64,000 nucleotides of DNA from Neopestalotiopsis rosae (taxonomy: Eukaryota > Ascomycota > Sordariomycetes > Amphisphaeriales > Sporocadaceae). Positions 48,594 to 58,802 of the stretch are shown here, piece by piece. Each line of letters starts with the position of its first letter. Position 1 is the stretch's first letter. The notes under the pieces were generated by a model. It searched no databases, had not been told where the DNA came from, and saw only the letters and a program-made list of their open reading frames with translations. The position numbers and the translations under genes are program-made. The stretch lies in the NCBI GenBank assembly GCA_023078685.1, contig JALGAS010000003.1:868001-932000 (forward strand), read 5' to 3'.

Positions 48594-49848
48594 ATGTCAA
48601 ATTCCTCGATATGCACGGCAGAGGAAGCAATCACTGTTCTCGTTGAACCACTCGACATCGCGATGTGCCTGCCACCAGAGACTGGAGAGAGTATGCCCGC
48701 CCATGCGCACAAGGGCGTTGCTACGGAGGGCTGCTGATTGATTTCGTACGAGCCGATTCGCAGCTGCTCCCGCTCTCACATGCAGCTCAAAGTAGAAAGG
48801 CGTTAAATGCGGCCCAGGATATTTTGCACTGCTGTTGGTGCAATGGAATGGCCTGGACCTCAGCATCGTGATTGCAAGGGTGCACACAGGTGGCCGATTT
48901 TCGTCGATTGACCGACTGGCAGAGGAATTGCACAATCTCCAACAGCTTACTGATGCCGCCAGGATTATACAATCCGCAACAACAGCAACAATCATATCCA
49001 AGCTCATAAAACCAAATCCGTTGGGCAACATTATGGAAGACTATAGAGCGCTCTGGATATACCTCCAGCCACTCTTTCTGGATCGCCATGGCGTCCTGCT
49101 TTGCGTGCTAGTGCAGCTCATCTCCATGTACGTTGTTGGATCTGCGTCTGGCCTCATCTTGCCCTGGCTGAGTCCACGGGTTAAAATCCTTCCAGAGCGC
49201 CGCCAAAAGCAATTGGCCATTGCTGTGCCGGTCATCCTTCTCAAAGCCATCGTCATGGTGCTCATCGTCGATGTCCTCTGTTCTTCACCGCCTTTCTGTG
49301 ATCGTTCTTCGACGTGCAACGGTGGGCCTACTTTGGAGTATCGGTTTCAGAGTCTGTATTTTGTAGCGATCAGCTACGTCTTTGAAATCCTTCAGCGGCC
49401 GTCCTCTGCCGAGCTTGTTGCTCATCATCTGTACCTGCAGGGCCTGCCATGTTACTACTGGTTCTACCTTCAGCATCGGCCCACGGTGCACATCGATCTA
49501 GCTCTGCGCTTCTTTGAGCTCATGGTCCTTTTGGGGCCCGGGGCGACGGATATTACATCCGATATCACGTTTCTGCTCTATTATACTGCACCTAGATCGC
49601 TGACAGGACTCTGGTCTACCAAGGCAATGTCTTGGATCGCTACACTCATGAGAGCTGTGCAGTGGATTGCTCTCACTGGCTATGGCTTCTTGCGTTATGA
49701 TGAAGCCGCTTCCTTACTGTCTTCAGCAGAAAAGGGCATATTTGCTACTTCAGTGGTATTGTGGGTTTGGACTGAAGTTGATGAGATCTTGAAAATCAGG
49801 GGCATGGTGGGCAAATTTCAGGATAGTCTCGTCAAGAAGACTTTATGA
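48594..49848 (+). CDS. Multi-pass membrane protein, family uncertain (TLC-like features)
   Basis: The core is an open frame with at least six hydrophobic helices, e.g. VLLCVLVQLISMYVVGSA, AIAVPVILLKAIVMVLIVDV and GIFATSVVLWVWTEV. A His-His pair occurs in SSAELVAHHLYLQGLPCYYW, followed by LRFFELMVLLGPGATDI, somewhat like TLC (TRAM-LAG1-CLN8) domains; this is a weak match. My preferred model splices 48594-48690 to 48818-49848 (donor gtatgc, acceptor cccag), which gives 375 aa and an N-terminus MSNSSICTAEEAI. A simpler model starts at the ATG at 49033 (MEDYRALWIYLQP, 271 aa) and contains all membrane segments. Function unknown. Confidence 0.55.
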
Positions 49849-50449
49849 GATTTCTACCTGGGTTTTACATTCGAGCAAAGCTGCAATATTATCTTCAGCT
49901 ATTCAATCCGCCTCCTATAATAACGGCAAGGGAAGAAGGCAAGAACAGAAAGGGAAAAGAGCAATTGCGGCTCAAAAATCAATACAGACGGTTCAACGGA
50001 ATACAAGACCTATATCTCCTCTAGACGCCAGTTTGAGCACTGAAACTAGATCGACAGATTATTTGTAAACAATCTTCGCCGGCCCCACCCAGCTTCCAAG
50101 TCTCACCAATACCGTTAGCAGCATTCATTCTGGTCATATTACCCACTAACGGAACCCCGACTACCGGCGGAAGCACCAGCCAGTAACACGACAATCCATC
50201 GGGTAACGAATTCGCCCTACGGCCCAGCGCCCCTGTCGCTCTCTAGCAGCTCGGCGGCCAGCATCCGGTAGGATGGTTCTTATCATTGCCTATTGTCTTG
50301 GCTGGGAATATACCCAGGTATGATAAGTCGCCTCTGCGATAAGCCACTCCGATAAAACCAAAGCATAGCCTACAGTGTCGCGACACGGTCGTAGCTCTTG
50401 GGTTCATCGCGATGGCATCAGTTTTCTCGAGCTTCGGGCTAGATCAGCC
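49849..50449. other. Intergenic region and leader of the Zn2Cys6 regulator
   Basis: No gene. The regulator frame is open from 50375 but without ATG until 50450; an out-of-frame ATG at 50412 could be an upstream ORF start. Confidence 0.5.
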
Positions 50450-52702
50450 ATGTCCGGCTCGCCTGGAGTTACGTTGAATGTGCCCGAATGGGCCTCGGCG
50501 GTGCCTCAGGATGATGAGCCTCGCCCTGGCAAGAGAAGTCGAGTTGCACTGGCTTGCCAGAGGTGCAAAACGAGAAAGCAAAAATGCAACGGTGCAAATC
50601 CATGTTCCAAATGCCAGGCGTTGAATGTGGCTTGCGAGTATGTCGTGCCGCAGAAACCCATGCCATTTGGCAAAAATCAATACATCAAGTCCCTTGAAAG
50701 GCGGGTGGCGGAACTAGAGACGGCCTTGACGAAGCTTGGCGTATCGGATGTCAACAACGATCACTGGAACTCTTTGAAGTCGAGCCCAGTTGGCCTGCTT
50801 GCAGAAACTGCCGGAGACTCGACGACTGACACTCCAGACACTCAGAACGACGACAATGAGCTCGAGTGGCAGGACGGTGTGGACAATGTCGTGTCTGTGC
50901 TGCGAAGTCTATCCATGGACGCCAACGGCACTGGTTATATTGGAGGATCATCTCATGTCACGATGGGGAAACTCTTTGGTTTTCTTGGGACACATGGTTC
51001 ATTCGCCCGCAATACCCGTCGAGCAGCTGGGATCGCAAAGCCCAGGGACCATTCTGAGAACGAAAACGACGCAGAACCCATCGAGTTTGTTGACATGCAT
51101 CCAGATGTCCCCGACCGTCTATTTACAGGTTACTTGAAACATATAGCAACTCGATTCCCAGTTGTCTACTCACCTTGGATTCGAGACCTGCACAACAGAC
51201 GACTATCATTGACCAACATTTTTGAACGGACCATTTTACATCTCGTCTATGCTAGTGCAGGGCGATTTCTAGAAACAACTGGCGAACACGGCGCCTTCTT
51301 CCCGAAACGCCATTATGCATCTGCACTGACTACTTTGGGCTGGGTTCTCGATCACGACGACATACGCTCAGTTTCAACCCTAATGCTGATGGCTGTGTAC
51401 TGCTTGCGCAATCCGGTTGGTCCAGGCGCATGGACATATGCGCGAATGGCGATGCTTGTCGCGATCAATCTAGGGCTTCATCGCAAGACCATTGCTATGC
51501 GTCGGCCGTCTATCGACACGGAGCTCAGGAAGCGCGTCTTTTGGGCCACGTACGCCTTCGATCGGCAAATATCCATTCCACTTGGCCGGCCCTTTGCAAT
51601 TTCCGACAGGGATATCGACGTGCCACTTCCACTTGACGTGGATGAAGCCATCACCGGGCAAGAATTCGCCGACATGGCTGAACTCGCAGAGCAGACCACG
51701 GCACCAAGTAATAGCACTTCACTTTCGTCATTTATACAGATTGTGAGGATTCGGCGGATAGAATCCGACATTCAGCAGTCGATTTACAGGGTGGACGAAA
51801 CCCCAGAGACTTCTGATCATACTGTCGATGCATTTCTCGAACGCCTCGACCACTGGAAATCACTCATCCCGTTGGACGCATGCAAGATGAAGGATCGGGA
51901 GGCGGTACCATTTGATGGATATGACGTCTACATGGTGTACTTTTTCAAGTGCAAGAGACTCCTGCTATATCCGCAGATTTCGAAAACGCCCGTCAACCCA
52001 CGCTTCCTGAAAGAGTGCGCCACAGCTTGTGCTGGAGTGTGCGGCGCTTACAAACGCTTGCATCAAGCCATGTCGGTCGGCTATTCCATTATGGCCTTAC
52101 AGACGGTGTTTATGGCAGGTCTGACACTTGTCTACTGCATCTGGATCTCCCCCGATGAGATTTTTGACATCACCACGTCCAACGGCATTCATGATTGTAG
52201 CATTGTTCTCTTTGTGGTGGCAGAGCGCGTGCCAGCCGCCAAGAAATACCGAAACGCATTTGAAGTGATCCGACAACGTGTTATAGATCAAGTCTCGGAC
52301 AGCTCATCGCGCCAGCCACGACAGACCATGTCCGGCCTGGTAGCAGAACTGGCACCATCGATTCAGTCGTGGGAGGCGAACCAACCTTTTGGAGTAGACC
52401 ACGACAGCTTCGAACAGTTTTCGCAGATTATTTCAGAAATGAGCGGCGGGATGATGCAATCAATGGACCCGTCCTCTGAGGTCTTTGACAGCAATACTGG
52501 AGACTTTGGCTTCGATATGCTTTCCACCCAAATGACCGTACCGCACGCTTCCGATGCAGTATCTCCGGGGACGATGAGCCCCACGCAAACATTTGAAGCC
52601 GGCCTGTCCAGCTTGGTCAGTCAAAACGGACTTGATCCAGTGTTCAATGAAGACCTTTCCTCATGGTTTTCGGCAACTGCTGGGGAATCAGCTGCCAAGT
52701 GA
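50450..52702 (+). CDS. Zn2Cys6 (Gal4-type) transcription factor with fungal_trans domain
   Basis: This is an intronless gene of 750 aa. The binuclear cluster is CQRCKTRKQKCNGANPCSKC with the sixth Cys in VACEY (spacing 2-6-5-2-6), at about residues 36-61. A linker and coiled-coil-like heptads follow (YIKSLERRVAELETALTKLG), which usually mediate dimerisation. The regulatory domain shows YLKHIATRFPVVYSPWIRD, GAWTYARMAMLVAINLGLH and KRVFWATYAFDRQISIPLGR, the canonical fungal_trans core. The C-terminus is acidic and Ser/Met-rich, a likely activation region. The start is the first in-frame ATG (MSGSPGVTLNVPEW). It sits 263 bp upstream of, and co-oriented with, an Old Yellow Enzyme gene, so it may be the pathway-specific regulator of the following oxidoreductases; this is inferred from position. 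Confidence 0.93.
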   Translation: MSGSPGVTLNVPEWASAVPQDDEPRPGKRSRVALACQRCKTRKQKCNGANPCSKCQALNVACEYVVPQKPMPFGKNQYIKSLERRVAELETALTKLGVSDVNNDHWNSLKSSPVGLLAETAGDSTTDTPDTQNDDNELEWQDGVDNVVSVLRSLSMDANGTGYIGGSSHVTMGKLFGFLGTHGSFARNTRRAAGIAKPRDHSENENDAEPIEFVDMHPDVPDRLFTGYLKHIATRFPVVYSPWIRDLHNRRLSLTNIFERTILHLVYASAGRFLETTGEHGAFFPKRHYASALTTLGWVLDHDDIRSVSTLMLMAVYCLRNPVGPGAWTYARMAMLVAINLGLHRKTIAMRRPSIDTELRKRVFWATYAFDRQISIPLGRPFAISDRDIDVPLPLDVDEAITGQEFADMAELAEQTTAPSNSTSLSSFIQIVRIRRIESDIQQSIYRVDETPETSDHTVDAFLERLDHWKSLIPLDACKMKDREAVPFDGYDVYMVYFFKCKRLLLYPQISKTPVNPRFLKECATACAGVCGAYKRLHQAMSVGYSIMALQTVFMAGLTLVYCIWISPDEIFDITTSNGIHDCSIVLFVVAERVPAAKKYRNAFEVIRQRVIDQVSDSSSRQPRQTMSGLVAELAPSIQSWEANQPFGVDHDSFEQFSQIISEMSGGMMQSMDPSSEVFDSNTGDFGFDMLSTQMTVPHASDAVSPGTMSPTQTFEAGLSSLVSQNGLDPVFNEDLSSWFSATAGESAAK

Positions 52703-52965
52703 AGTGGTGGCTTATGCCCGAGATAAGGTGCCGGGCGCTAGTGGGTCCCCGCTATCGGATCGGATGATGCGATCGAAGGCGGTTATGGCGATAGCCGTCT
52801 AGTATTCCGTATAGTGCCGTCGGAACTTGCGATGTTAGTTGCAATACTAACAGCTTGAGCATCAGAGAGCAAAACTCATTATTATAAGTGAAATCGTGAA
52901 AGTCCATGCATTGATTTTATGTTTACGATTGCAGTTAATATTCTGAGGAAAATCAAACAACCACA

Positions 52966-54271
52966 ATGAGTATGACGGAGAGCCTCTTCACCCCGCTCAA
53001 GATCGCCAATGGGCGCATCGAGCTCAAGCACCGCATCATCATGGCTCCCATGACGCGCAATAGAGGTGTTCCACTGACTGCGGGCACGCCAGAAGCACCA
53101 AATCGCACATGGCTGGCTGACGATCTTGTCGCCTTGTACTATGGACAGCGAGCGTCGCCGGGTGGCCTTTTGATCACAGAAGGCGTCCCTCCCTCAATCG
53201 AAGCAAGCGGCATGCCCAATGTCCCTGGCTTGTTCGACCAGTCTCAGATCCCCGGCTGGAAAAAGGTTGTCGAGGCGGTGCATGCAAAGGGCGGCTTCAT
53301 ATACGCTCAACTATGGCACGCTGGACGCGCAACGATCCCGCAATTTTCGGGGGCTGGCCCTTTTAGTTCATCAGCCACGCCTTGGGATACGGATGAAAAG
53401 TTCCCGTTCAGGACTCCTTTTACCAAGGAGAAGATTGCCTATCAGGATCACCCTCCCATCGCCATGAGTCACGAACAAATCAAGAAGACCATTGGGGATT
53501 TTGTTGCTGCAGCAAAGATGGCCGTTGAAATCGGGTTTAATGGTATTGAGATAAATGGTGGAAATGGAAATCGTAAGTTTTATCCTTTTCTAAGGAGTTG
53601 CGGTGTATGCTAATCACGGAGTAGTGCTGGATCAGTTTTTACACTCTAACATCAACACGCGCACGGATGAGTATGGTGGCTCGCCAGAAAAGAGATGCCG
53701 ATTCGTCTTGGAACTTACAGCAGCGCTGGCGGAAGCAATCGGCGCTTCCAATGTTGGCATCCGCCTAGAGCCCACCGGCCTCTATCAACACACACGCGGT
53801 GCAGAGCGTGTAGAGACGTGGTCATACCTGTGTCAGCAACTGGCAGACACGTATTCTACCGACAAGCTGTCTTATGCGCATTTCATTGAGCCGAGATTCG
53901 ACCGTATCGACTCGGAAGCTGAAAAGGACGGATTCTACAAGTCATGGAGTCTGCCCGAGGTCTCCAACGAGCCATTTAGAAAGATCTTGGCCGACAAGGG
54001 CATTCCCGTCATTTCTTGTGGTGGATGGGATGACAAGAATGCCAGTGGAGCGCTGCAAAAGGGTTACGATGGCGTCGTATTTGCAAGATGGTTCACAAGT
54101 AATCCTGATCTGCCCGAGAGGATAAGAAAGGGTCTGCCACTCTCAGACGCCGACCGCAGCCGGTTCTATGGGTCGTGGGATGGAATCCGGGAGAATGGAT
54201 ATACCAACTATACCACCTATGAGGAAGGGCTTGAGAAGGCAAAGGAGCAGGAGGAGAAGATCCCGTCATAG
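52966..54271 (+). CDS. Old Yellow Enzyme-type NADH:flavin oxidoreductase with altered active-site residues
   Basis: Two exons (52966-53572, 53625-54271) give 417 aa, a FMN-binding TIM barrel that normally reduces activated C=C bonds. Family blocks are LFTPLKIANGRIELKHRIIM, APMTRNR, AQLWHAGRAT, NTRTDEYGGSPEKRCRF and ISCGGWDDKNA. The proton-transfer segment, HSANGY in yeast OYE1, reads INGGNGN here: the residues aligned with OYE1 His191, Asn194 and Tyr196 are Asn197, Asn200 and Asn202. The first substitution is unambiguous in the exon; the last lies at the splice junction (AAT C|TG). The flavin-site Thr and His-Ala-Gly parts look intact. It may bind other ligands or have lost ene-reductase activity. 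It lies between the Zn2Cys6 regulator and a convergent flavin monooxygenase. Confidence 0.9.
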
Positions 54272-54357
54272 ATTCAAATGATTTAGTAATGAAGAATATT
54301 TTGCAGTTACATAAGGGTGGTTCCCAAGTCATGGCTGATAATGTAATGAGGACCACT

Positions 54358-55998
54358 CTAGCTACTGTTTGGAATGCTAGTTTGCTGTCCATCGTGACTT
54401 TTCGTACCATTGATGCCGTTTGACTTGTCGCTGTCGTCCTGCCACTTGAACCTGGATCCATAATGATCATCCCTCAGCGTCTTTTGTCCCAGCAAGTTCT
54501 CGCGGAACGTACCGCCAGGAACATCATAGTCCTCCCACATCAGCCCGCGGCGGACCAGCTCGGGCCGCAGCAGATCCACCACGTCCTCCCAGCTGGAGGG
54601 GTTGGTGACGCTGGCGACGTTGAAGCCGTCGACGTCGGCCTCGCGGGCCCACTCCTCGAACACGTCGGCGACCTGCTCGGCGCTGCCCACGGGGCAAGGG
54701 TGCAGGCCCCCGAGGGCCATCCGCATGCCCAGGCTCCGCGGCGTCCAGGCCGCCTTCTCTCCCTCGGCGCCAGGCGACGCCGCCGCCGCGAAGCTCTTGA
54801 AGACGCTTTGGATGGCCAGGTCCTGCTTGGAGTCGGAGAGGTCCAGCGGCTCGTCGAGGGGGTACTGGCTAAAGTCGATGCCCGTGTATCCCGAGAACTG
54901 CGCCAGACCCGCGACGGGGTCGGCGTGGCGCCTGGCGGTCTCGTATTTCTTCTGTGCCTCGGCTTCGGTGCGTCCGATTATAGGCACGATGCAGGGGAAG
55001 AACTTGACCGAGGCCGGGTCACGCCCCGCGGCGGCGGCCTGGGCCCGGAGCCGGCTCACCACCTCCTTGGTCTGCGCCAGGGACGACGTGTTGAGAAAGA
55101 TGGCCTCGGCGTGCTTGCTGGCAAACGCCGTGCCCGACTTGGAGGTGCCGGCCTGGAACAGCACGGGCGTCCGCTGCGGCGACGGGTGGACCTGGCTGCG
55201 CCCGCTGAGCTGAAAGTGCTTGCCCTTGTGCTCAATCTTTTTTATCTTGGACGCGTCAAAGGCGACGCCGTTGGGGCTCTTGTCCCATACTATCGAGTCG
55301 GGTGCCCACGAGCTCTCCCATAGTCTTTTTCGCGGACAAATTTTGATTATCAGAAGAACTTTCTTGCCAAGGGTTGATGACAAAAAAAAGGGGGCAACTT
55401 TTCAACTCACTTGTAAACAACGTCCATGTATTCATCCGCCACCTCGTACCTCTCGTCGTGCGGCACCACATCGTCGCGACCCAGCGCGAGGGCGGCGCCC
55501 TTGGACCACGACGTGACAATGTTCCAGGCGCAGCGCCCGCCCGTGAGGTGGTCGAGGGTGGAGAACTGGCGCGCCAGCACGTACGGGTTGGCGTAGCTGG
55601 TGGACATGGTGACGGCCAGGGCCACGGACTCCGTCACGGCCGCCATGGCGCTCACAATGGGCAGGGGGTCCAGGTGCGCGACCTGGTGACCTGCCGTGAG
55701 GCACGCGTCTAGGCTGCCGCCGTACACGTCAAAGCCGGCGTACCAGTCGGCGAAGAAGATGGCGCTGATCTTGCCGCGGTCGGCCAGCTTGGCCAGGTCC
55801 GTGTAGTATTTCAGTGTGTCCTTTGTGCAGGAGACATCATCTGGTCGTCTGTAGAAGCACGTTAGGCACTTGAACGGCTTGGGGCGAAAAGGGAATATCG
55901 ATGCCACCTGATTCTTACTTCCATTGGCCTGAAGCCATGTAACCTCCAGTACACGCAGTCTCGAGAAAACATAGTTGAATACGCTTGGGTGGTGTCAT
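54358..55998 (-). CDS. Flavin-dependent monooxygenase, NtaA/SnaA/DszA (luciferase-like) family
   Basis: Three exons (55998-55919, 55848-55411, 55324-54358) sum to 1485 nt, 494 aa. The first exon gives MTPPKRIQLCFLETACTGGY, MASGQWK, which is the family N-terminus; the splice joins it to RPDDVSCTKDTLKYYTDLAK. Then come IFFADWYAGFDVYGG, the loop NPYVLARQFSTLDHLTGGR, RCAWNIVTSWSKGAA, and QAGTSKSGTAFASKHAEAIF, all hallmarks of the class that uses reduced FMN to oxidise sulfur, nitrogen or carbon compounds. Fungal members often take part in degrading xenobiotics or in specialised metabolism; the substrate is unknown, and a flavin reductase partner is not in this window. It is convergent with the OYE gene and divergent from the P450 gene, with 679 bp between the two starts. 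Confidence 0.9.
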
Positions 55999-56677
55999 GT
56001 TGGTTGTTCGTACAAGACTCCGTTAGAATTAAAGGTCGATATCAGAGACAACTTCTATTTCATGATACCATAAACTCGAGTGGTTATTCTCGGCAGGTAT
56101 ATCGAACCCTTCTCACGATATAATCCAAGAATGTTTGCGGACCACTGTACCCGGTCATATGATATGCAGCCCTTTCCTCATGCAAACATCGGAAGCCGCT
56201 TACGATTCTTCTTCTCCAACGGAAGTAATTGGTTGCTTCCATACTATGGATGAACTCCCAGCGCGCAGTAATAATGACCTTATCTGGGTATCTGATATGA
56301 TTGGGCGGTACCCCATCTGAGCGTGTATCGGGATCTCGTCCAGATGCCGATGGAGGCGCATATAGTCAAGAATTTGTGGAGAATGGGAGACCTTATCTGG
56401 TGGGGAGGGTGTACTTGGAGTTTTAGCAACCTAGTGGCAGTATGGTCCTTGGTCGACGACATTATACAGAGCGAGGAGGGAAACGTCTCCTGCGACATGC
56501 TTGCTAATCTGGTCTGCAGGAATGGTACAGATAAAGGACGCCTATACAGTAGTATCCATGCTGGTATGTAAGTCCAATTATCCCCGGAATCAATAGTTTA
56601 GGTGTAAAATAATTGTATGATACTTCTCATTCTGTTTTCAAACTCCTCACGCGCAATTTTACGGATAATGCTTCACA
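55999..56677. promoter_or_regulatory. Divergent promoter region between flavin monooxygenase and P450
   Basis: This 679-bp, AT-rich region separates two divergent starts and so is likely a shared regulatory region. It contains no gene; I could not pick out a credible Zn2Cys6 site by eye. Confidence 0.45.
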
Positions 56678-58343
56678 ATGTCGTCCAGTCACAATATCGA
56701 CTTTAACTTGAAGGAGGGCCTCCTGTCCTCGCAAAACGTCTTAACCCTCTTAATCACTTTTGCCGTGATCTACATTATTGTATATCCCCCTCATAAGTCA
56801 AAACCGTAGTGAGTCGAAAATGATGTTAATTACTATATAGCGAGAATCCTACCGCAGCAACTTTCCCAGAATAAAGGGCATCCCAGAGGTCCCCGGCGCC
56901 CTGCCCTTTATCGGGCACCTCCACCTCCTGGGCGGCCGCTCCGGCCGCAACGACGCCACCGTCTTCTCCGAGTGGTGCAGAACCCTGCGGTCGCCCATTG
57001 TGCAGTGCCGCCTCGGGGACCAGAGGACCGTCGTCGTGTCCGACTTTGGCGCCGTCCGGGACCTCTGGGTCGGGCAGTCGCAGTCCATGATCCACCGCCC
57101 GGCGCAGCCCGGCTTCGTCGAGAAGCTCGGCGTGGACCTGACGGGGAGCCCCATGACGGAGCAGATCCGCCGGTGCCGCGCCGCCGCCATGCGGGCGCTG
57201 GGCAAGATGAGCTGGCCGCGGTACTGGCACCTGGTGGAGCCGTCGTCGGTCAAGCTCGTCCGCGACGTCTACGAAAAGGGCCTGAACGGCGCCGTCGCCC
57301 TCGACACGTACGCCTGGCTGCGCATGATTTCTTTCGACCTGGCCCTGTCCCTGACCTATGGCGCCCGCTTTGGCGAGGTGGACGATGACTTTATGATCAA
57401 CTTTATCAAGGCCATCAATGACATCTCGGCGGTGCGGTCGTCTACGCAAAACTATCGGCACTTTGTCCCGCTGCTCCGAGTGATTCCCGAGTCCAACTCG
57501 GAGACCGTCGAGGCCGAGAGGAGAAGGTCCAAGCACCGAGACGTCTTGATGCAGAAATTCCACGATCGCGTCGCCGCGGGGGAGACGGTCGACTGCATCG
57601 TGGCGTCGCTGGGAGCAGATCGCTTGACCCCGGAAGAGATTGACGGCACCTGCCTCTCCCTCCTGCAGGCCGCCCCTGACACGGTCGCCTCGGGCGTGTA
57701 CCAGTCCCTGGCGTGGCTAGCCAGCCCCGAGGGCCGGCCCACGCAGCAGAGGGCCCACGACGCCATCCTCGAAGCCTACGGCGGCGACCGCGACCAGGCG
57801 TGGCGCATGTGCTTTCGCGAGGAGAAGGTGCCGCTGATACAGAGCATCAACAAGGAGACGCTGCGCCAGTTCACCTTCACGCCCTACGCCACGCCCCGGC
57901 GGACCAACCGCGAGATCCGCTACGGCAGCAACGGCAGCAACGACGACGTCGTCGTCTTCCCCGAGGGCATCACGTTCATCATGAACGCGCAAGAGGCCAA
58001 CCACGACCGCGCGCAGTTTGGCGACGACGCCTGGCAGTACCGGGCGGACCGCTTCGTCGGCAACGACAACCCCCTGCCGCACTTCACCTTTGGCGCCGGC
58101 GTGCGCATCTGCCCGGCCGTCGCCATCAGTAACCGCCTCATTTGCGCCATCCTCACCCGCGTCATCTTGGCCTTTGACTTTTGCGAGCCCGAGGAAGGGC
58201 ACGGGCGCAAGCCGAATATCGATCCCATCCACTTTTCCGATGTTTACAATCAGCTGGTCGCTCACCCTAGGTTCTACGACGCCAAGTTCGTCGCCAGAGA
58301 CGAGAAGTGGCTCGAAAAGGTGCTGGCGGCCGAACAGGCTTAA
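56678..58343 (+). CDS. Cytochrome P450, CYP504-like (phenylacetate hydroxylase type)
   Basis: Two exons (56678-56808, 56858-58343; intron 49 nt) give 538 aa. The N-terminal helix LTLLITFAVIYIIVYPP anchors it in the ER. The proline hinge reads IKGIPEVPGALPFIGHLHLL, which fixes the second exon start. The I-helix oxygen motif is AAPDT (near residue 314), the K-helix ExxR is ETLR (near 377), and the haem loop is FGAGVRICPA with Cys462. The blocks LGDQRTVVVSDFGAVRDLWV and FVEKLGVDLTGSPMT resemble CYP504, the fungal phenylacetate hydroxylases PhacA/PhacB, so aromatic acid hydroxylation is the likely job; family assignment is from memory of motifs. GC is high at third positions, creating long antisense frames. 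Confidence 0.88.
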
Positions 58344-58802
58344 AGGCTGTGAGGGTTCACTTGGGCGGATCAAAGATTCTCTAGGCAAAGGTATTGGTGG
58401 AGAAGTAGAGATCTAAGGATGCTGCAATGTTCTTTAGTCTAACCCAATATGAAACTTTATATGCTCGAAACTACTATCTACCTGCAGCCAAATGAATGCC
58501 TGAGAAGTGTCGACACATTTTCCTCCGTCAGCTCTGAGCCACAACAAAACCATAATACGCAAACCGGGGGTATAATGCAAAACTCCATGGGCCATCAATA
58601 GGCAAAAATCGCCATCGCTGCTGCGTGAAGCTCGTACATGGTGAAGAGAAATGAAGAACATCCGCTTTTGCAAAAACTTGCCACTATATGACTTGCCAAG
58701 GTGGCATCCAAACTTTCGCAATGCTTACTTATCCTTTGTCATCTTTTTTGTGTCGAAAATATTGACAACGTATCCTGAGTACCAAGAAGCAGCCTCGTTG
58801 GT
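58344..58802. other. Convergent 3' region
   Basis: AT-rich spacer between the P450 and the BAH-PHD gene; no gene seen. Confidence 0.5.

Noticed and set aside
54463..55323. 286-codon plus-strand ORF opposite the flavin monooxygenase
   Set aside because: Shadow frame of the GC-rich gene; the true coding strand carries the family motifs.
56826..57563. 245-codon minus-strand ORF opposite the P450
   Set aside because: Same cause: complementary frame of a GC-rich coding region, no family resemblance.
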